Below, in pieces: positions 1 to 6,759 of a DNA stretch of 14,961 bases. This DNA comes from CAZUCU01 sp964589635. Lineage in GTDB: Bacteria; Patescibacteriota; Minisyncoccia; Phycocordibacterales; JAACPR01. The stretch lies in contig CAZPRI010000014.1 of NCBI GenBank assembly GCA_964589635.1, forward strand, positions 1 through 14,961, read 5' to 3'. The notes below the pieces were generated by a model. That model was given only the letters and a program-made list of their open reading frames with translations. It did not search any database and was not told the DNA's origin. The translations under genes were made by a program, and so were the position numbers. Every line of letters begins with the position of its first letter. Positions within the stretch are counted from its first letter, which is position 1.

Positions 1-809
1 GTGGTTTGTTGCTTGCTGTTAGTTCTATTCTTATTTTGAATACAATAAATACTGGAATTACGAGTTTTGATATTAGTTTAACAAATACAAACAGTTTTGT
101 TCCTTCAAGGATAAATACAGCAAGCAACTCCTACGACCCAGAAGTTTTTTTAAGAGATGGTCTACAAAGCACAGATTCCTTCTTCGCAGGAGAAAATGAT
201 GTTTATGCAAATAAAATATTGGAAATGTCTGATGATGAATTAGTTGAACTTGTAAAAAAACAGTTAGATGGTGGAAAAGGGTTCAATGACTATAGAGAAT
301 TTATAATAGAACTCAAAAAAGATCGTGATTACTATGCAAATGGTGCAAACACAAACTCTCCAGAAATAATTAAAGAAATAGCAAGAATGGACTCTCTATT
401 AAATAAGTTCGCCTCTATTGATTCAAAGTTAGATTCTGATGGTCCTTATCAACAAGCAGCATTAATCTACAACCAAAGACAAGTTCTTGGAATAATAAAC
501 AGCAGGGGTCAGCAGAACTCTAATTTTTCTGTACAAAGCACCCAGTCTTTCACAAATGGAGGTAACCTTTCCGCACACTCTATGCTTTTTGCGTTGGATG
601 ACTCTGAAGTTATTCAGAATATTTATAGTGCTAGCGGAGGAAACAGTCTAGACAACAGCTATTCCTTAGCAATTGTAGATGTTTTAAATAATCCTCAACA
701 ATATCAGGAGCAACTTCAGAATGTTTCCTTGATTCAATCCTGGGTAGACAAAAATGGAGAAACTATTGGCATCAAAAAAACAGAAAGTGGTTATGCTCTT
801 TTGGACTAA
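1..809 (+). CDS. C-terminal part of a probable VirB2/TrbC-like pilin with a long tail (5' end outside window)
   Basis: The reading frame is open to the left edge of the window, so the true start lies upstream and only about 268 residues are visible. The visible part begins with a hydrophobic segment (GLLLAVSSILILNTINTG), followed by ITSFDISL. From memory, this resembles the second membrane helix of small VirB2/TrbC-like pilin proteins in Parcubacteria, where a LLLA...LILNTINP-type helix leads into a short beta-like stretch; this is family knowledge, not a search result. The remaining roughly 240 residues are polar, rich in Asn, Ser, Gln and Asp, and have no motif I recognise; they would be extracytoplasmic if the helix is the last one. 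The gene ends in TAA, five bases before the -10 box of the next gene. It could also be an unrelated membrane protein; the pilin assignment is tentative. Confidence 0.5.
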   Translation, partial: GLLLAVSSILILNTINTGITSFDISLTNTNSFVPSRINTASNSYDPEVFLRDGLQSTDSFFAGENDVYANKILEMSDDELVELVKKQLDGGKGFNDYREFIIELKKDRDYYANGANTNSPEIIKEIARMDSLLNKFASIDSKLDSDGPYQQAALIYNQRQVLGIINSRGQQNSNFSVQSTQSFTNGGNLSAHSMLFALDDSEVIQNIYSASGGNSLDNSYSLAIVDVLNNPQQYQEQLQNVSLIQSWVDKNGETIGIKKTESGYALLD

Positions 810-813
810 CTGT

Positions 814-819
814 TATAAT
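814..819 (+). promoter_or_regulatory. -10 box (TATAAT) for the propeller-like membrane protein
   Basis: This is a perfect TATAAT that ends seven bases before the ATG at 827. Transcription would start at or next to the start codon, giving a leaderless message. No convincing -35 box is visible. Confidence 0.55.
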
Positions 820-826
820 TTAAGTA

Positions 827-2206
827 ATGAAAAAATTTATTTTAGTTTTCCTTGGAATAATTATTGTTGTGGCTATTGGACTTGGTGTTTGGATGCTTAT
901 TAATAAGTCTCCCTTAACAAATAATAATGGGGAACCCTTTTCAGGAGAGAGTGGCTTTGGAAGTTTTTTTGATACTAAAAACGGACGTAATAATAATTTC
1001 ACAGGAGGGCCCTTTGACGATTTAGAAGAATCAGATTTTGTAGCAACAACAAAACTTCCAATATTGAGACAACTTTCTGCAGAACCTGTTGCTGGATATG
1101 TATTCTTTAAGAAGGAATTTGAAATTCTTAATTCTAATATCGGTGAAGAAGAAACTGTAACAGAAGAGACAATAAAAGAAGGCAGGTTTGTATTCAGATT
1201 TATAGAAAGAGCGACTGGTCATATTTTTGAAACGGCCGAACACTTTCTCACAACAACAAAAATAACAAACACAACAAGCCCAAAGATTGTAAGTGCATTA
1301 TTTTCAGATGATGGAAATTTTGTTTTTTTTGAAAAACTAAATATTACTGGGGAGGGAATAGATTCATTTATCGGAGAAGTTGTAGAGCAAGAAATTCCAC
1401 AGACAAATGAGGATGAACAAACAAGTACTATTAATAAGTCATATTCTTTAGAAATAGAACCTTATTCAATACTATCTAACCTAACAGTTCCTTCTCCTAA
1501 TAAAAATTCATTTGCATATCTAGTTTCTTCAAATGAATCTAGTTCAATTTTTATTGATAGTTTTGAAAATAAAAATAAGGTTGAGATTTTTAATACACCA
1601 ATAAAAGAATGGTTAATTGACTGGACTACTCAGGACACAATTAATATGACAACAAAACCTTCTTCTGAATCTGTTGGTCACTCTTATTCATTAAATACGC
1701 GGACAGGATCACTTAATAAATTAATTGGAAACATAAACGGACTAACAACAAAAATAAGTCCTAATGAGGAAGGCCTTCTTTATTCCGAAACATCAGGTAA
1801 TTCAATTATCACAAGATTTAAATCTTTAGAAAGTGGTGAAGATAGAAGAATTCCACTATCTGTTTTGCCAGAAAAGTGCGTATTTTCAAACACACAGGAT
1901 GATGTTATTTATTGCGGAACACAAAGTAACTCTGTAAATACTAAACTTCCTGATGATTGGTACAAGGGTAAAGTTTCTTTTAATGATTCTATTTGGAAAA
2001 TAAATACAACCACAGGACTTGTTGAAATGTTCTATAACTTTAATCGAAATAAGTTTGGGTCTTTTGATTTAATAGATCTTTCATTAACAGAAGGGGACGA
2101 ATTTATGTTATTCAAAAACAAGAAAGATTTAACTCTATGGTCACTTAATCTAAAAGAGTTAGATAATAGAAATGTTTTTACGACTGACTCTCCTGAGGAT
2201 TTTTAA
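827..2206 (+). CDS. Membrane-anchored protein with probable beta-propeller ectodomain, function unknown
   Basis: This 459-residue protein has one N-terminal hydrophobic helix (about residues 4-26, after MKK) and a long hydrophilic remainder, so it is probably anchored in the membrane with the bulk outside. A Gly/Asn-rich linker (residues 30-65) leads to LPILRQLSAEPVAGYVFF (residues 77-94). Behind it lie recurring strand-turn units of the type SPNxNSFAYL and ISPNEEGLLYSE, the spacing expected of a WD40- or TolB-like beta-propeller. I recall similar proteins as conserved hypotheticals in Parcubacteria genomes. The ATG was chosen because TATAAT lies seven bases upstream and the hydrophobic helix starts there. 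The last 29 bases overlap the 3' end of the convergent yidC. It follows the pilin-like gene and may belong to the same surface system, which is inference. Confidence 0.7.
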   Translation: MKKFILVFLGIIIVVAIGLGVWMLINKSPLTNNNGEPFSGESGFGSFFDTKNGRNNNFTGGPFDDLEESDFVATTKLPILRQLSAEPVAGYVFFKKEFEILNSNIGEEETVTEETIKEGRFVFRFIERATGHIFETAEHFLTTTKITNTTSPKIVSALFSDDGNFVFFEKLNITGEGIDSFIGEVVEQEIPQTNEDEQTSTINKSYSLEIEPYSILSNLTVPSPNKNSFAYLVSSNESSSIFIDSFENKNKVEIFNTPIKEWLIDWTTQDTINMTTKPSSESVGHSYSLNTRTGSLNKLIGNINGLTTKISPNEEGLLYSETSGNSIITRFKSLESGEDRRIPLSVLPEKCVFSNTQDDVIYCGTQSNSVNTKLPDDWYKGKVSFNDSIWKINTTTGLVEMFYNFNRNKFGSFDLIDLSLTEGDEFMLFKNKKDLTLWSLNLKELDNRNVFTTDSPEDF

Positions 2207-2924
2207 TTTTCTTTTGAACATATATCTCTTGTACGATTGCAAAGATATTTGCAACTGTCCAATACAATCCAATTACAGCAATAAGACTGTATGAAATAAA
2301 GAATGTAATTACTGGCATTACATATCTCATTTGAAATTGCATATTTTTCATAATGTCATCCATAGGAGTTCTTTCTTTTTCTGGTTTTTCTACAGGCTTG
2401 TTTTTTTGCATAACAAACTTCATTTGATAATATTGAGAAACTCCTGCAATCAAGGCTATTAAAGCATTCTTAGCAAGTGTTAGATCTATAAAACCAAGGA
2501 AGAGTGTTGTTACGTATTCAGGGACAGGAATAAAAGAGTAAAGCAGTTCTGTATTTATTTCTGGAAAACCCGCTTTTGAAAAAACAAAATAAAGAGCAAT
2601 AATCACTGGTATTTGAATTAGCACAAGAAGTACTCCAGCAAAAGGATTAATCTTATTCTCTCTATATAAATCAAGCATAGCTTTACCTAAAGCCTCACGA
2701 TCGTCTTTGTGTTCCTTCTTAAGATCGTTTAGATCTCCTTCAATATCTTTTATCTTAATCTGAGTCCTTATTGCCTTAGCCGAAAGAGGGAAGAGTACAA
2801 TTTTCACAATAATAGTTAAAATAATTACAGCAAAACCTATGTTTCCTCCAGGAATAATATCTATTAATCCAATAAGTCCGTTGTACAGCGGTTGGTACAA
2901 AATTGTGTTAAATAAATTCATCAT
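2178..2924 (-). CDS. yidC: Membrane protein insertase YidC/Oxa1 family
   Basis: YidC inserts proteins into the cytoplasmic membrane, alone or with SecYEG. The 248-residue protein has the compact form of the family, without the large periplasmic domain of proteobacterial YidC. Hydrophobic segments lie near residues 28-48, 94-116, 130-165 and 205-235, with a charged cytoplasmic hairpin (about residues 50-92). The motif NPFAGVLLVLIQIPVIIALY is typical of the family. In the first conserved helix, LTIIVKIVLFPL, the usual arginine (as in IIRLIVLPL of Bacillus SpoIIIJ) is Lys41, so the positive charge in the hydrophilic groove is kept. It is the last gene of the rpmH-rnpA-yidC operon; its ATG follows the rnpA stop by one base and no Shine-Dalgarno sequence is present, so translation is probably coupled. 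The start reads ATGATG, so Met1 or Met2 could be used. Confidence 0.95.
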   Translation of the reverse strand: MMNLFNTILYQPLYNGLIGLIDIIPGGNIGFAVIILTIIVKIVLFPLSAKAIRTQIKIKDIEGDLNDLKKEHKDDREALGKAMLDLYRENKINPFAGVLLVLIQIPVIIALYFVFSKAGFPEINTELLYSFIPVPEYVTTLFLGFIDLTLAKNALIALIAGVSQYYQMKFVMQKNKPVEKPEKERTPMDDIMKNMQFQMRYVMPVITFFISYSLIAVIGLYWTVANIFAIVQEIYVQKKIKNPQESQS

Positions 2925-2925
2925 T

Positions 2926-3246
2926 CTATTCTAAATGTAATTTACTTATAGTCAAAAGGATTTCTTCTTTATTTTTATGAAAGGTATTCTTGTTTAATAC
3001 AAAAACGAAATCTTTTTTAAAGTTTCTTAGTTCACTTTTTTCTAAAATAGACATAAACCTTCTCTTATAAAGATTTCTCTTAATAGCAAGCTTTATTTGC
3101 TTCTTAGGTATAACAACAGCAAACCGTGCTTTTTGAAGACTATTGTCTCTATATTTCAGAAGAAAAAACTCGTTTCTTCGAATTTTACCAAAATTAAATA
3201 CCTCATCAAATTCAGAGGTATTTAATCTTTGTTTTTTAGAAAACAT
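2926..3246 (-). CDS. rnpA: Ribonuclease P protein component
   Basis: RnpA is the small basic subunit that helps RNase P RNA cleave the 5' leader from pre-tRNAs. The 106-residue length fits the family. The signature RNLYKRR (residues 57-63, family form RNxxKRR) follows an ARFAVVIPKK strand (residues 40-49), and the N-terminus has the family layout of a basic start (KKQRL) followed by a helix up to FNFGK. It lies between rpmH (three-base gap) and yidC (one-base gap), the classic order. No Shine-Dalgarno sequence precedes the ATG. The stop codon is TAG. The RNase P RNA gene itself is not visible in this window. Confidence 0.95.
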   Translation of the reverse strand: MFSKKQRLNTSEFDEVFNFGKIRRNEFFLLKYRDNSLQKARFAVVIPKKQIKLAIKRNLYKRRFMSILEKSELRNFKKDFVFVLNKNTFHKNKEEILLTISKLHLE

Positions 3247-3249
3247 AAT

Positions 3250-3384
3250 TTAGACAGTTAATTCCTTTCGTCCTTTCTGTCTTCTTCTTTTTAAAATATT
3301 TTTTCCAGCAGAAGTTTTACTTCTTGAAAGGAATCCGTGTTTCTTTGCTCTTTTTCTTTTTTTGGGTTGATATGTTGTTGACAT
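3250..3384 (-). CDS. rpmH: 50S ribosomal protein L34
   Basis: This 44-residue, strongly basic protein starts MSTTYQPKKRKRAKKHGF and ends GRKELTV. The TYQPKKRKRAKKHGFLSR core matches the L34 signature (TYQPxxxxRxxxHGFxxR), followed by the Lys/Arg-rich helix. L34 binds 23S rRNA in the large subunit. It opens the rpmH-rnpA-yidC operon and diverges from dnaA, the conserved order at many bacterial origins. The leader is about 35 bases long if the TATAAT at 3426-3431 on the minus strand is the promoter. No Shine-Dalgarno sequence is visible (AAAAAAATC before ATG). Confidence 0.96.
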   Translation of the reverse strand: MSTTYQPKKRKRAKKHGFLSRSKTSAGKNILKRRRQKGRKELTV

Positions 3385-3425
3385 GATTTTTTTATTAACA
3401 GGTTATGAACAGTTTTTTAACATAT

Positions 3426-3431
3426 ATTATA
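3426..3431 (-). promoter_or_regulatory. rpmH: -10 box (TATAAT) for the rpmH-rnpA-yidC operon
   Basis: A perfect TATAAT on the minus strand lies 41 bases before the rpmH start, predicting a leader of about 35 bases. That leader contains DnaA-box-like sequences with one mismatch (TTATTAACA at 3391-3399, TTATGAACA), so DnaA might act on both divergent genes; this is speculative. No clear -35 box. Confidence 0.5.
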
Positions 3432-3465
3432 CTCAATAACAAGTCCTTTGTTGCTTCTTCTAGTA

Positions 3466-3471
3466 TATAAT
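3466..3471 (+). promoter_or_regulatory. dnaA: -10 box (TATAAT) for dnaA
   Basis: A perfect TATAAT ends ten bases before the dnaA ATG, predicting a leader of only a few bases or none. There is no Shine-Dalgarno sequence in between (ATTTCTTGTA). The -35 position shows no good match. Confidence 0.55.
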
Positions 3472-3481
3472 ATTTCTTGTA

Positions 3482-4834
3482 ATGACAACACTTCTGAACA
3501 ACCAAACATTATGGGACGACTGCTTACAGTGCATCAAGTCTGATGTTTCAGAAGCAAACTATAATACTTGGTTCAAAGATGCGTTTCTTGTAAAGATAGA
3601 CTCTGGTGTGGCTGTTGTTGGTGTACCAAACACATTCATAAAAGAGTGGATTATCAACAAGTTCCAGAATCTTATACTAAAATCTCTTAGAGATAAAGAA
3701 AATTCTATAAAATCTGTTTCTTTTATTGTTGCAAAAATAGACTCCAAGAAAGTAGGGAAGAAGGAGAAAGAGAATGAAAAAAGAAATACAGCAATCCCTG
3801 TAATAGAATTACTGACTAATAAAGATAGTAATTTAAACCCAAAATACACTTTTGATAATTTTGTAATAGGACCTTTTAATGAGTTAGCTTTCGCTGCTTC
3901 TCAGGCAATAATTAAACAACCTGGTGTTATTTATAACCCCTTATTTCTTCACGGAAACACAGGACATGGAAAAACACATCTTATTCAGGCAATAGGAAAT
4001 CATTTAAAATCTATTTCTGAAAATTTAAAAGTTTTTTACCTTACTTCTGAAAAATTCTACTCTGAGTTCCTTGGAGCGGTTCAAAATAATAAAGTTGCAC
4101 TATTTAAAGAAAAATACAGAAAGTATGACGTCTTAATAATGGATGATATTCAATTTCTTTCTAAAAAAGAAAAGACTCAGGAAGAACTCTTTCATTTATT
4201 CAATCATTTATATGAAAACAACAAACAAATTATTTTTTCTTCAGACAAACACCCTAGTTTTATTCCAAACCTTGAAGACAGACTTAAATCAAGATTTAGT
4301 CAAGGGATGATTGTAGACATTCCTTCACCTGACCATGAATCCAGAACAGAGATTATAAGAAAGAAAAGCGGCCTATTGGGGGTTTTTTTGGAGGATGGCG
4401 TTATTGAGTACCTTGCTTCCAATATAGAAGGTAACATAAGAGAAATTGAGGGCGTTCTTAATCTTATAACTTGTCAGGCAAAAATAAAAAATAAGAGCGT
4501 GACAATAAATGACGTAAAAGAAATTCTAAAGAATAGTAGTAAGCCGAAGAAGATGATTTCTGTTCAAGATTTAGTTAAAATAGTAGCTGATTTTTATGGA
4601 CTTGATCCAGCTGCTATTATAGATAAGACACGAAGAAAAGAAGTTGTTAAGCCAAGACAAATAACTATGTATATTCTTAGAGAAGATTTTAATATTTCTT
4701 TCCCTACAATAGGGGAAAAAATGGGAGGAAGAGATCATACAACAGTTATTCACTCTTGCGAAAAGATCAAACAAATTCTAAAAGATGATAAACAACTTGA
4801 ACAACAAATTGACGAGATTAGAAGTATTATCTAA
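3482..4834 (+). CDS. dnaA: Chromosomal replication initiator protein DnaA
   Basis: DnaA binds DnaA boxes at oriC, opens the duplex and recruits the helicase. The 450-residue protein has all four domains. Domain I (about residues 8-85, LWDDCLQ...NTWF) interacts with partners and is followed by a short Lys-rich linker. The AAA+ domain has Walker A GNTGHGKT (158-165), Walker B VLIMDDIQF (217-225), sensor 1 near FSSDKHP (252-258) and the arginine-finger segment LEDRLKSRF (264-272). Domain IV ends with the DNA-binding signature GGRDHTTVIHSC (415-426). His in the Walker A loop, where Leu or Val is commoner, is a small deviation. The linker is short compared with E. coli DnaA. The gene diverges from rpmH and is followed by the candidate origin and dnaN. 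No Shine-Dalgarno sequence precedes the start. Confidence 0.98.
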   Translation: MTTLLNNQTLWDDCLQCIKSDVSEANYNTWFKDAFLVKIDSGVAVVGVPNTFIKEWIINKFQNLILKSLRDKENSIKSVSFIVAKIDSKKVGKKEKENEKRNTAIPVIELLTNKDSNLNPKYTFDNFVIGPFNELAFAASQAIIKQPGVIYNPLFLHGNTGHGKTHLIQAIGNHLKSISENLKVFYLTSEKFYSEFLGAVQNNKVALFKEKYRKYDVLIMDDIQFLSKKEKTQEELFHLFNHLYENNKQIIFSSDKHPSFIPNLEDRLKSRFSQGMIVDIPSPDHESRTEIIRKKSGLLGVFLEDGVIEYLASNIEGNIREIEGVLNLITCQAKIKNKSVTINDVKEILKNSSKPKKMISVQDLVKIVADFYGLDPAAIIDKTRRKEVVKPRQITMYILREDFNISFPTIGEKMGGRDHTTVIHSCEKIKQILKDDKQLEQQIDEIRSII

Positions 4835-4916
4835 TCTTATGTTGTGGACAAGTTGTTAGTAAGAACTGTTTTTAGTAGGGAAAAGTCGTTCGAAAACTGT
4901 TGATAAGGTAGAGATT

Positions 4917-4925
4917 TTATACACA
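4917..4925 (+). promoter_or_regulatory. DnaA box, perfect consensus TTATACACA
   Basis: This is the only site in the dnaA-dnaN gap that matches TTATNCACA exactly. It is followed by a T-rich stretch (GATTTTTTATCC) and lies near the middle of the box cluster. Confidence 0.7.
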
Positions 4926-5053
4926 GATTTTTTATCCTAAAAGTTATGAACCTTACACACAGAGTTATCCACCCTTAATTAACAGTTGTGAATGTTTAAA
5001 CCATGTTGCTATTTCAGGACCAAAGTCCTACTATCAACATATCCACAGAAACT

Positions 5054-5059
5054 TATATA
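5054..5059 (+). promoter_or_regulatory. dnaN: -10-like box (TATATA) for dnaN
   Basis: TATATA ends six bases before the chosen dnaN ATG, so the message would begin at the start codon. The surrounding sequence is alternating T/A, so the exact hexamer is uncertain, and a TATAAT also overlaps the ATG itself. The nearby DnaA-like box (5039-5047) could repress this promoter. Confidence 0.4.
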
Positions 5060-5065
5060 TATATA

Positions 5066-6166
5066 ATGAAAATAGAATGTAATAAAAATAAACTGTTGAA
5101 AGCGATCTCAAAGGCCGATAAGGTGGTAAGCAAGAGTGCAAGTCTTCCAGTACTTTCTTGTTTAGTTTTTGAGGCAAAAGATGGAAAGCTTGATATAAAG
5201 GCAACAAATTTAGAGATTGGTTTGAGAATCTCTGTAACTGCAAAAATATTGAAAGAAGGTGAAGTCGCTATTCCTTCAAATATTCTTGTTTCTTATATTA
5301 ATAGTTTAGGTCTGGATGAAGATCTGTTAATTGAACTTAAAGAAAATGTTATTTTTATTTCAGGAAGCAAGAGTGAAACAAAGATCAATACTTTGCCTGT
5401 AACAGACTTTCCAACTATCCCTAGTACATCTAGTGATCATGCATGTAAAATCTCTTCTAAGGAGCTTGTGGACGGACTGAAGGCTGTCTGGTACGCCGCT
5501 TCGGTTACAAGTATGAAGCCCGAATTATCAAGTGTTTATATTTACCCAAACCAGACAGGTTTAATTTTTGTTGCAACAGATTCTTTCAGGCTTGCAGAGA
5601 AAAAAATTAGAATCAAAACAGACAATTTTGAGAGTATGTTAATACCCCAAAGAAATATTAATGAAATCATTAGAGTTTTTGATGATTATGATTCTGATAT
5701 AAAAATTAATTTTGAAGAAGATAAAGCTTCATTCAGTATTGATGAGAGTATTTATCTTGTATCAAGAGTTATTGATGGAAATTTCCCTGACTATGAACAA
5801 ATTATTCCAAAGGAAAACACAACAGAAGTTACGGTTTTGAAAAACGATTTACAGAACACATTAAAAACATCAAACCTCTTCTCTAATAATTTCAATCAAG
5901 TTAATTTTAATATTGATTCTGTAAACGGAGCATTTGAGGTTTTATCAAAAAATGCAGAAAAAGGGGAAAGTAGAAATAATATTTCAAATACAATAAGGGG
6001 AGAATCTCTTGATATTAATTTTAATCAAAAATATATAAATGATTCTTTCTCTTCAATTTCCTCAGAGAGTATTTTAATGAGTTTTAATGGAAGCGGAAAA
6101 CCTATGGTAATTAAAGGTATAAATGATGAATCATTTAGATATCTAGTGATGCCATTAAATAAATAA
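5066..6166 (+). CDS. dnaN: DNA polymerase III beta subunit (sliding clamp)
   Basis: The beta clamp encircles DNA and tethers DNA polymerase III and other enzymes. From the ATG at 5066 the protein has 366 residues, the usual family length. It starts MKIECNKNKLLKAISKADKVV and carries SASLPVLSCLVFEA (24-37), ATDSFRLAEK (170-179), ISKDxL-like strands of the second and third domains, and the C-terminal YLVMPLNK, the end expected of a clamp. The frame is open 63 bases further upstream, but that part encodes no clamp sequence and overlaps a DnaA-like box, so the internal ATG was chosen. It follows the candidate oriC and is probably co-transcribed with the DciA-like gene three bases downstream. No Shine-Dalgarno sequence is seen. 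Confidence 0.97.
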   Translation: MKIECNKNKLLKAISKADKVVSKSASLPVLSCLVFEAKDGKLDIKATNLEIGLRISVTAKILKEGEVAIPSNILVSYINSLGLDEDLLIELKENVIFISGSKSETKINTLPVTDFPTIPSTSSDHACKISSKELVDGLKAVWYAASVTSMKPELSSVYIYPNQTGLIFVATDSFRLAEKKIRIKTDNFESMLIPQRNINEIIRVFDDYDSDIKINFEEDKASFSIDESIYLVSRVIDGNFPDYEQIIPKENTTEVTVLKNDLQNTLKTSNLFSNNFNQVNFNIDSVNGAFEVLSKNAEKGESRNNISNTIRGESLDINFNQKYINDSFSSISSESILMSFNGSGKPMVIKGINDESFRYLVMPLNK

Positions 6167-6169
6167 AAC

Positions 6170-6424
6170 ATGAGAAAGTTAGAAGATCTTATGGGGAGGT
6201 TTGCAAAAATTGGACTAGAGGAGAAACAAATAAAAACCACAATTATTGAAATCTTGAAAGATAGATTCGGGACAGAACTACATCCTGATGAGATTTTGAT
6301 TCAAAAAAACAAAGTAACTATTAAAAAAACAGGCCCTTTTAAGTCTGAAATAATGATGAATAAGAAAGATATTTTAGAGAGGTTGAATAAGGAGTTGGAT
6401 TTTAATGTTACGGAGTTGTATTAA
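6170..6424 (+). CDS. Small DciA-like (DUF721) protein, possible helicase-loading factor
   Basis: This 84-residue protein starts three bases after the dnaN stop. Its C-terminal half, with KNKVTIKKTGPFKSEIMMNK (46-65) and then DILERLNKELDFNVTELY, follows the DUF721/DciA pattern: a beta-strand, a short segment that in other members reads like SPAWLQELSYLK, a helix LLERLN and a final strand. DciA is the helicase-interacting protein found in bacteria without DnaC or DnaI, and its gene often lies near dnaA/dnaN. The N-terminal half (residues 1-40) would be the first helix of the KH-like fold. recF, the common neighbour of dnaN, is not present here. The likeness is from memory of the family pattern and is moderate; it could be another small KH-like protein. 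No Shine-Dalgarno sequence; translation is probably coupled to dnaN. Confidence 0.6.
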   Translation: MRKLEDLMGRFAKIGLEEKQIKTTIIEILKDRFGTELHPDEILIQKNKVTIKKTGPFKSEIMMNKKDILERLNKELDFNVTELY

Positions 6425-6471
6425 ATAAAAACTATAAAGAAAAATTTCCATAAGGGTTAAATAGGTCAATA

Positions 6472-6507
6472 TTTTAAAAACACCTTTTTGTTAAGGTGTT
6501 TTTAAAA
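6472..6507 (+). terminator. Rho-independent terminator of the dnaN operon
   Basis: A 15-bp perfect stem (6472-6486 with 6493-6507, core ACACCTT/AAGGTGT) closes a six-base loop TTTGTT. The stem ends in T and A runs, so it could act on both strands, but it lies 48 bases after the DciA-like gene and most likely ends that operon. Confidence 0.8.
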
Positions 6508-6540
6508 GATGATCGAAAAGGTTGTCATTCCAAAATGATC

Positions 6541-6632
6541 CGTCATCCCTGCGCAGGCAGGGATCCATGCCTTAGAAAATATTATCAACTATAGATTAAA
6601 AATGGGTCCCCGGGTCAAGCCCGAGGATGACG
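6541..6632. repeat. MITE-like palindromic repeat element, about 92 bp
   Basis: The element is bounded by inverted CGTCATCC (6541-6548) and GGATGACG (6625-6632). The left part is a hairpin with an 8-bp stem ATCCCTGC/GCAGGGAT (6545-6552, 6557-6564). The right part (6603-6632) contains CGGGTCAAGCCCG, also self-complementary. The right part recurs with 28 of 30 identical bases at 12428-12457. It is much richer in GC than its surroundings. No transposase is present and no clear target duplication is seen. Confidence 0.7.
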
Positions 6633-6690
6633 GTGGGGTTGTAGAGAACGACGGTGGGGTTGTAGAGAATGAAGTTTGGTTTTAGACAAT
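6629..6690 (+). repeat. Short tandem repeat, 21-base unit, two good copies and one decayed
   Basis: Units 6629-6649 and 6650-6670 are identical (GACGGTGGGGTTGTAGAGAA) except for the last base. A third, decayed copy (6671-6690) matches at about 15 positions. The first unit overlaps the right end of the MITE-like repeat, so the array probably arose from its boundary. Confidence 0.7.
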
Positions 6691-6702
6691 TAAATATAAA
6701 GA

Positions 6703-6731
6703 AAAAAGCGCGGCCTTCGGCCGCGCTTTTT
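6703..6731. terminator. Bidirectional terminator between the DciA-like gene and the PBP gene
   Basis: A 13-bp stem (6703-6715 with 6719-6731) has the core AGCGCGGCC/GGCCGCGCT, a TTC loop, and A/T runs on both sides. It lies 29 bases beyond the stop of the penicillin-binding protein gene and is best placed to end that minus-strand transcript, though it is symmetrical. Confidence 0.85.
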
Positions 6732-6759
6732 AATTAATTTTAATGGTAAATATTTTAAA

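Larger units (their letters stand above)
4835..5065 (+). other. Candidate oriC between dnaA and dnaN
   Basis: This 231-base noncoding gap holds a cluster of sites close to the DnaA-box consensus TTATNCACA. TTATACACA (4917-4925) is a perfect match. One-mismatch sites are TTACACACA (4953-4961), TTATCCACC (4965-4973) and ATATCCACA (5039-5047) on the plus strand, plus TGTGGACAA (4843-4851) and TGTTGATAA (4898-4906), which read as boxes on the minus strand. A pure A/T run (5053-5067) follows the last box after a few bases and could be an unwinding element. Placement next to dnaA and dnaN supports an origin. Replication start has not been shown; cumulative GC skew of the genome would test it. Confidence 0.75.

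Noticed and set aside
5003..5065. Upstream start for dnaN
   Set aside because: The extra 21 residues are not clamp-like and lie over a DnaA-like box; the ATG at 5066 gives 366 residues with a normal N-terminus.
6629..6690. CRISPR array
   Set aside because: The 21-base units are directly adjacent without spacers, and there are no cas genes.
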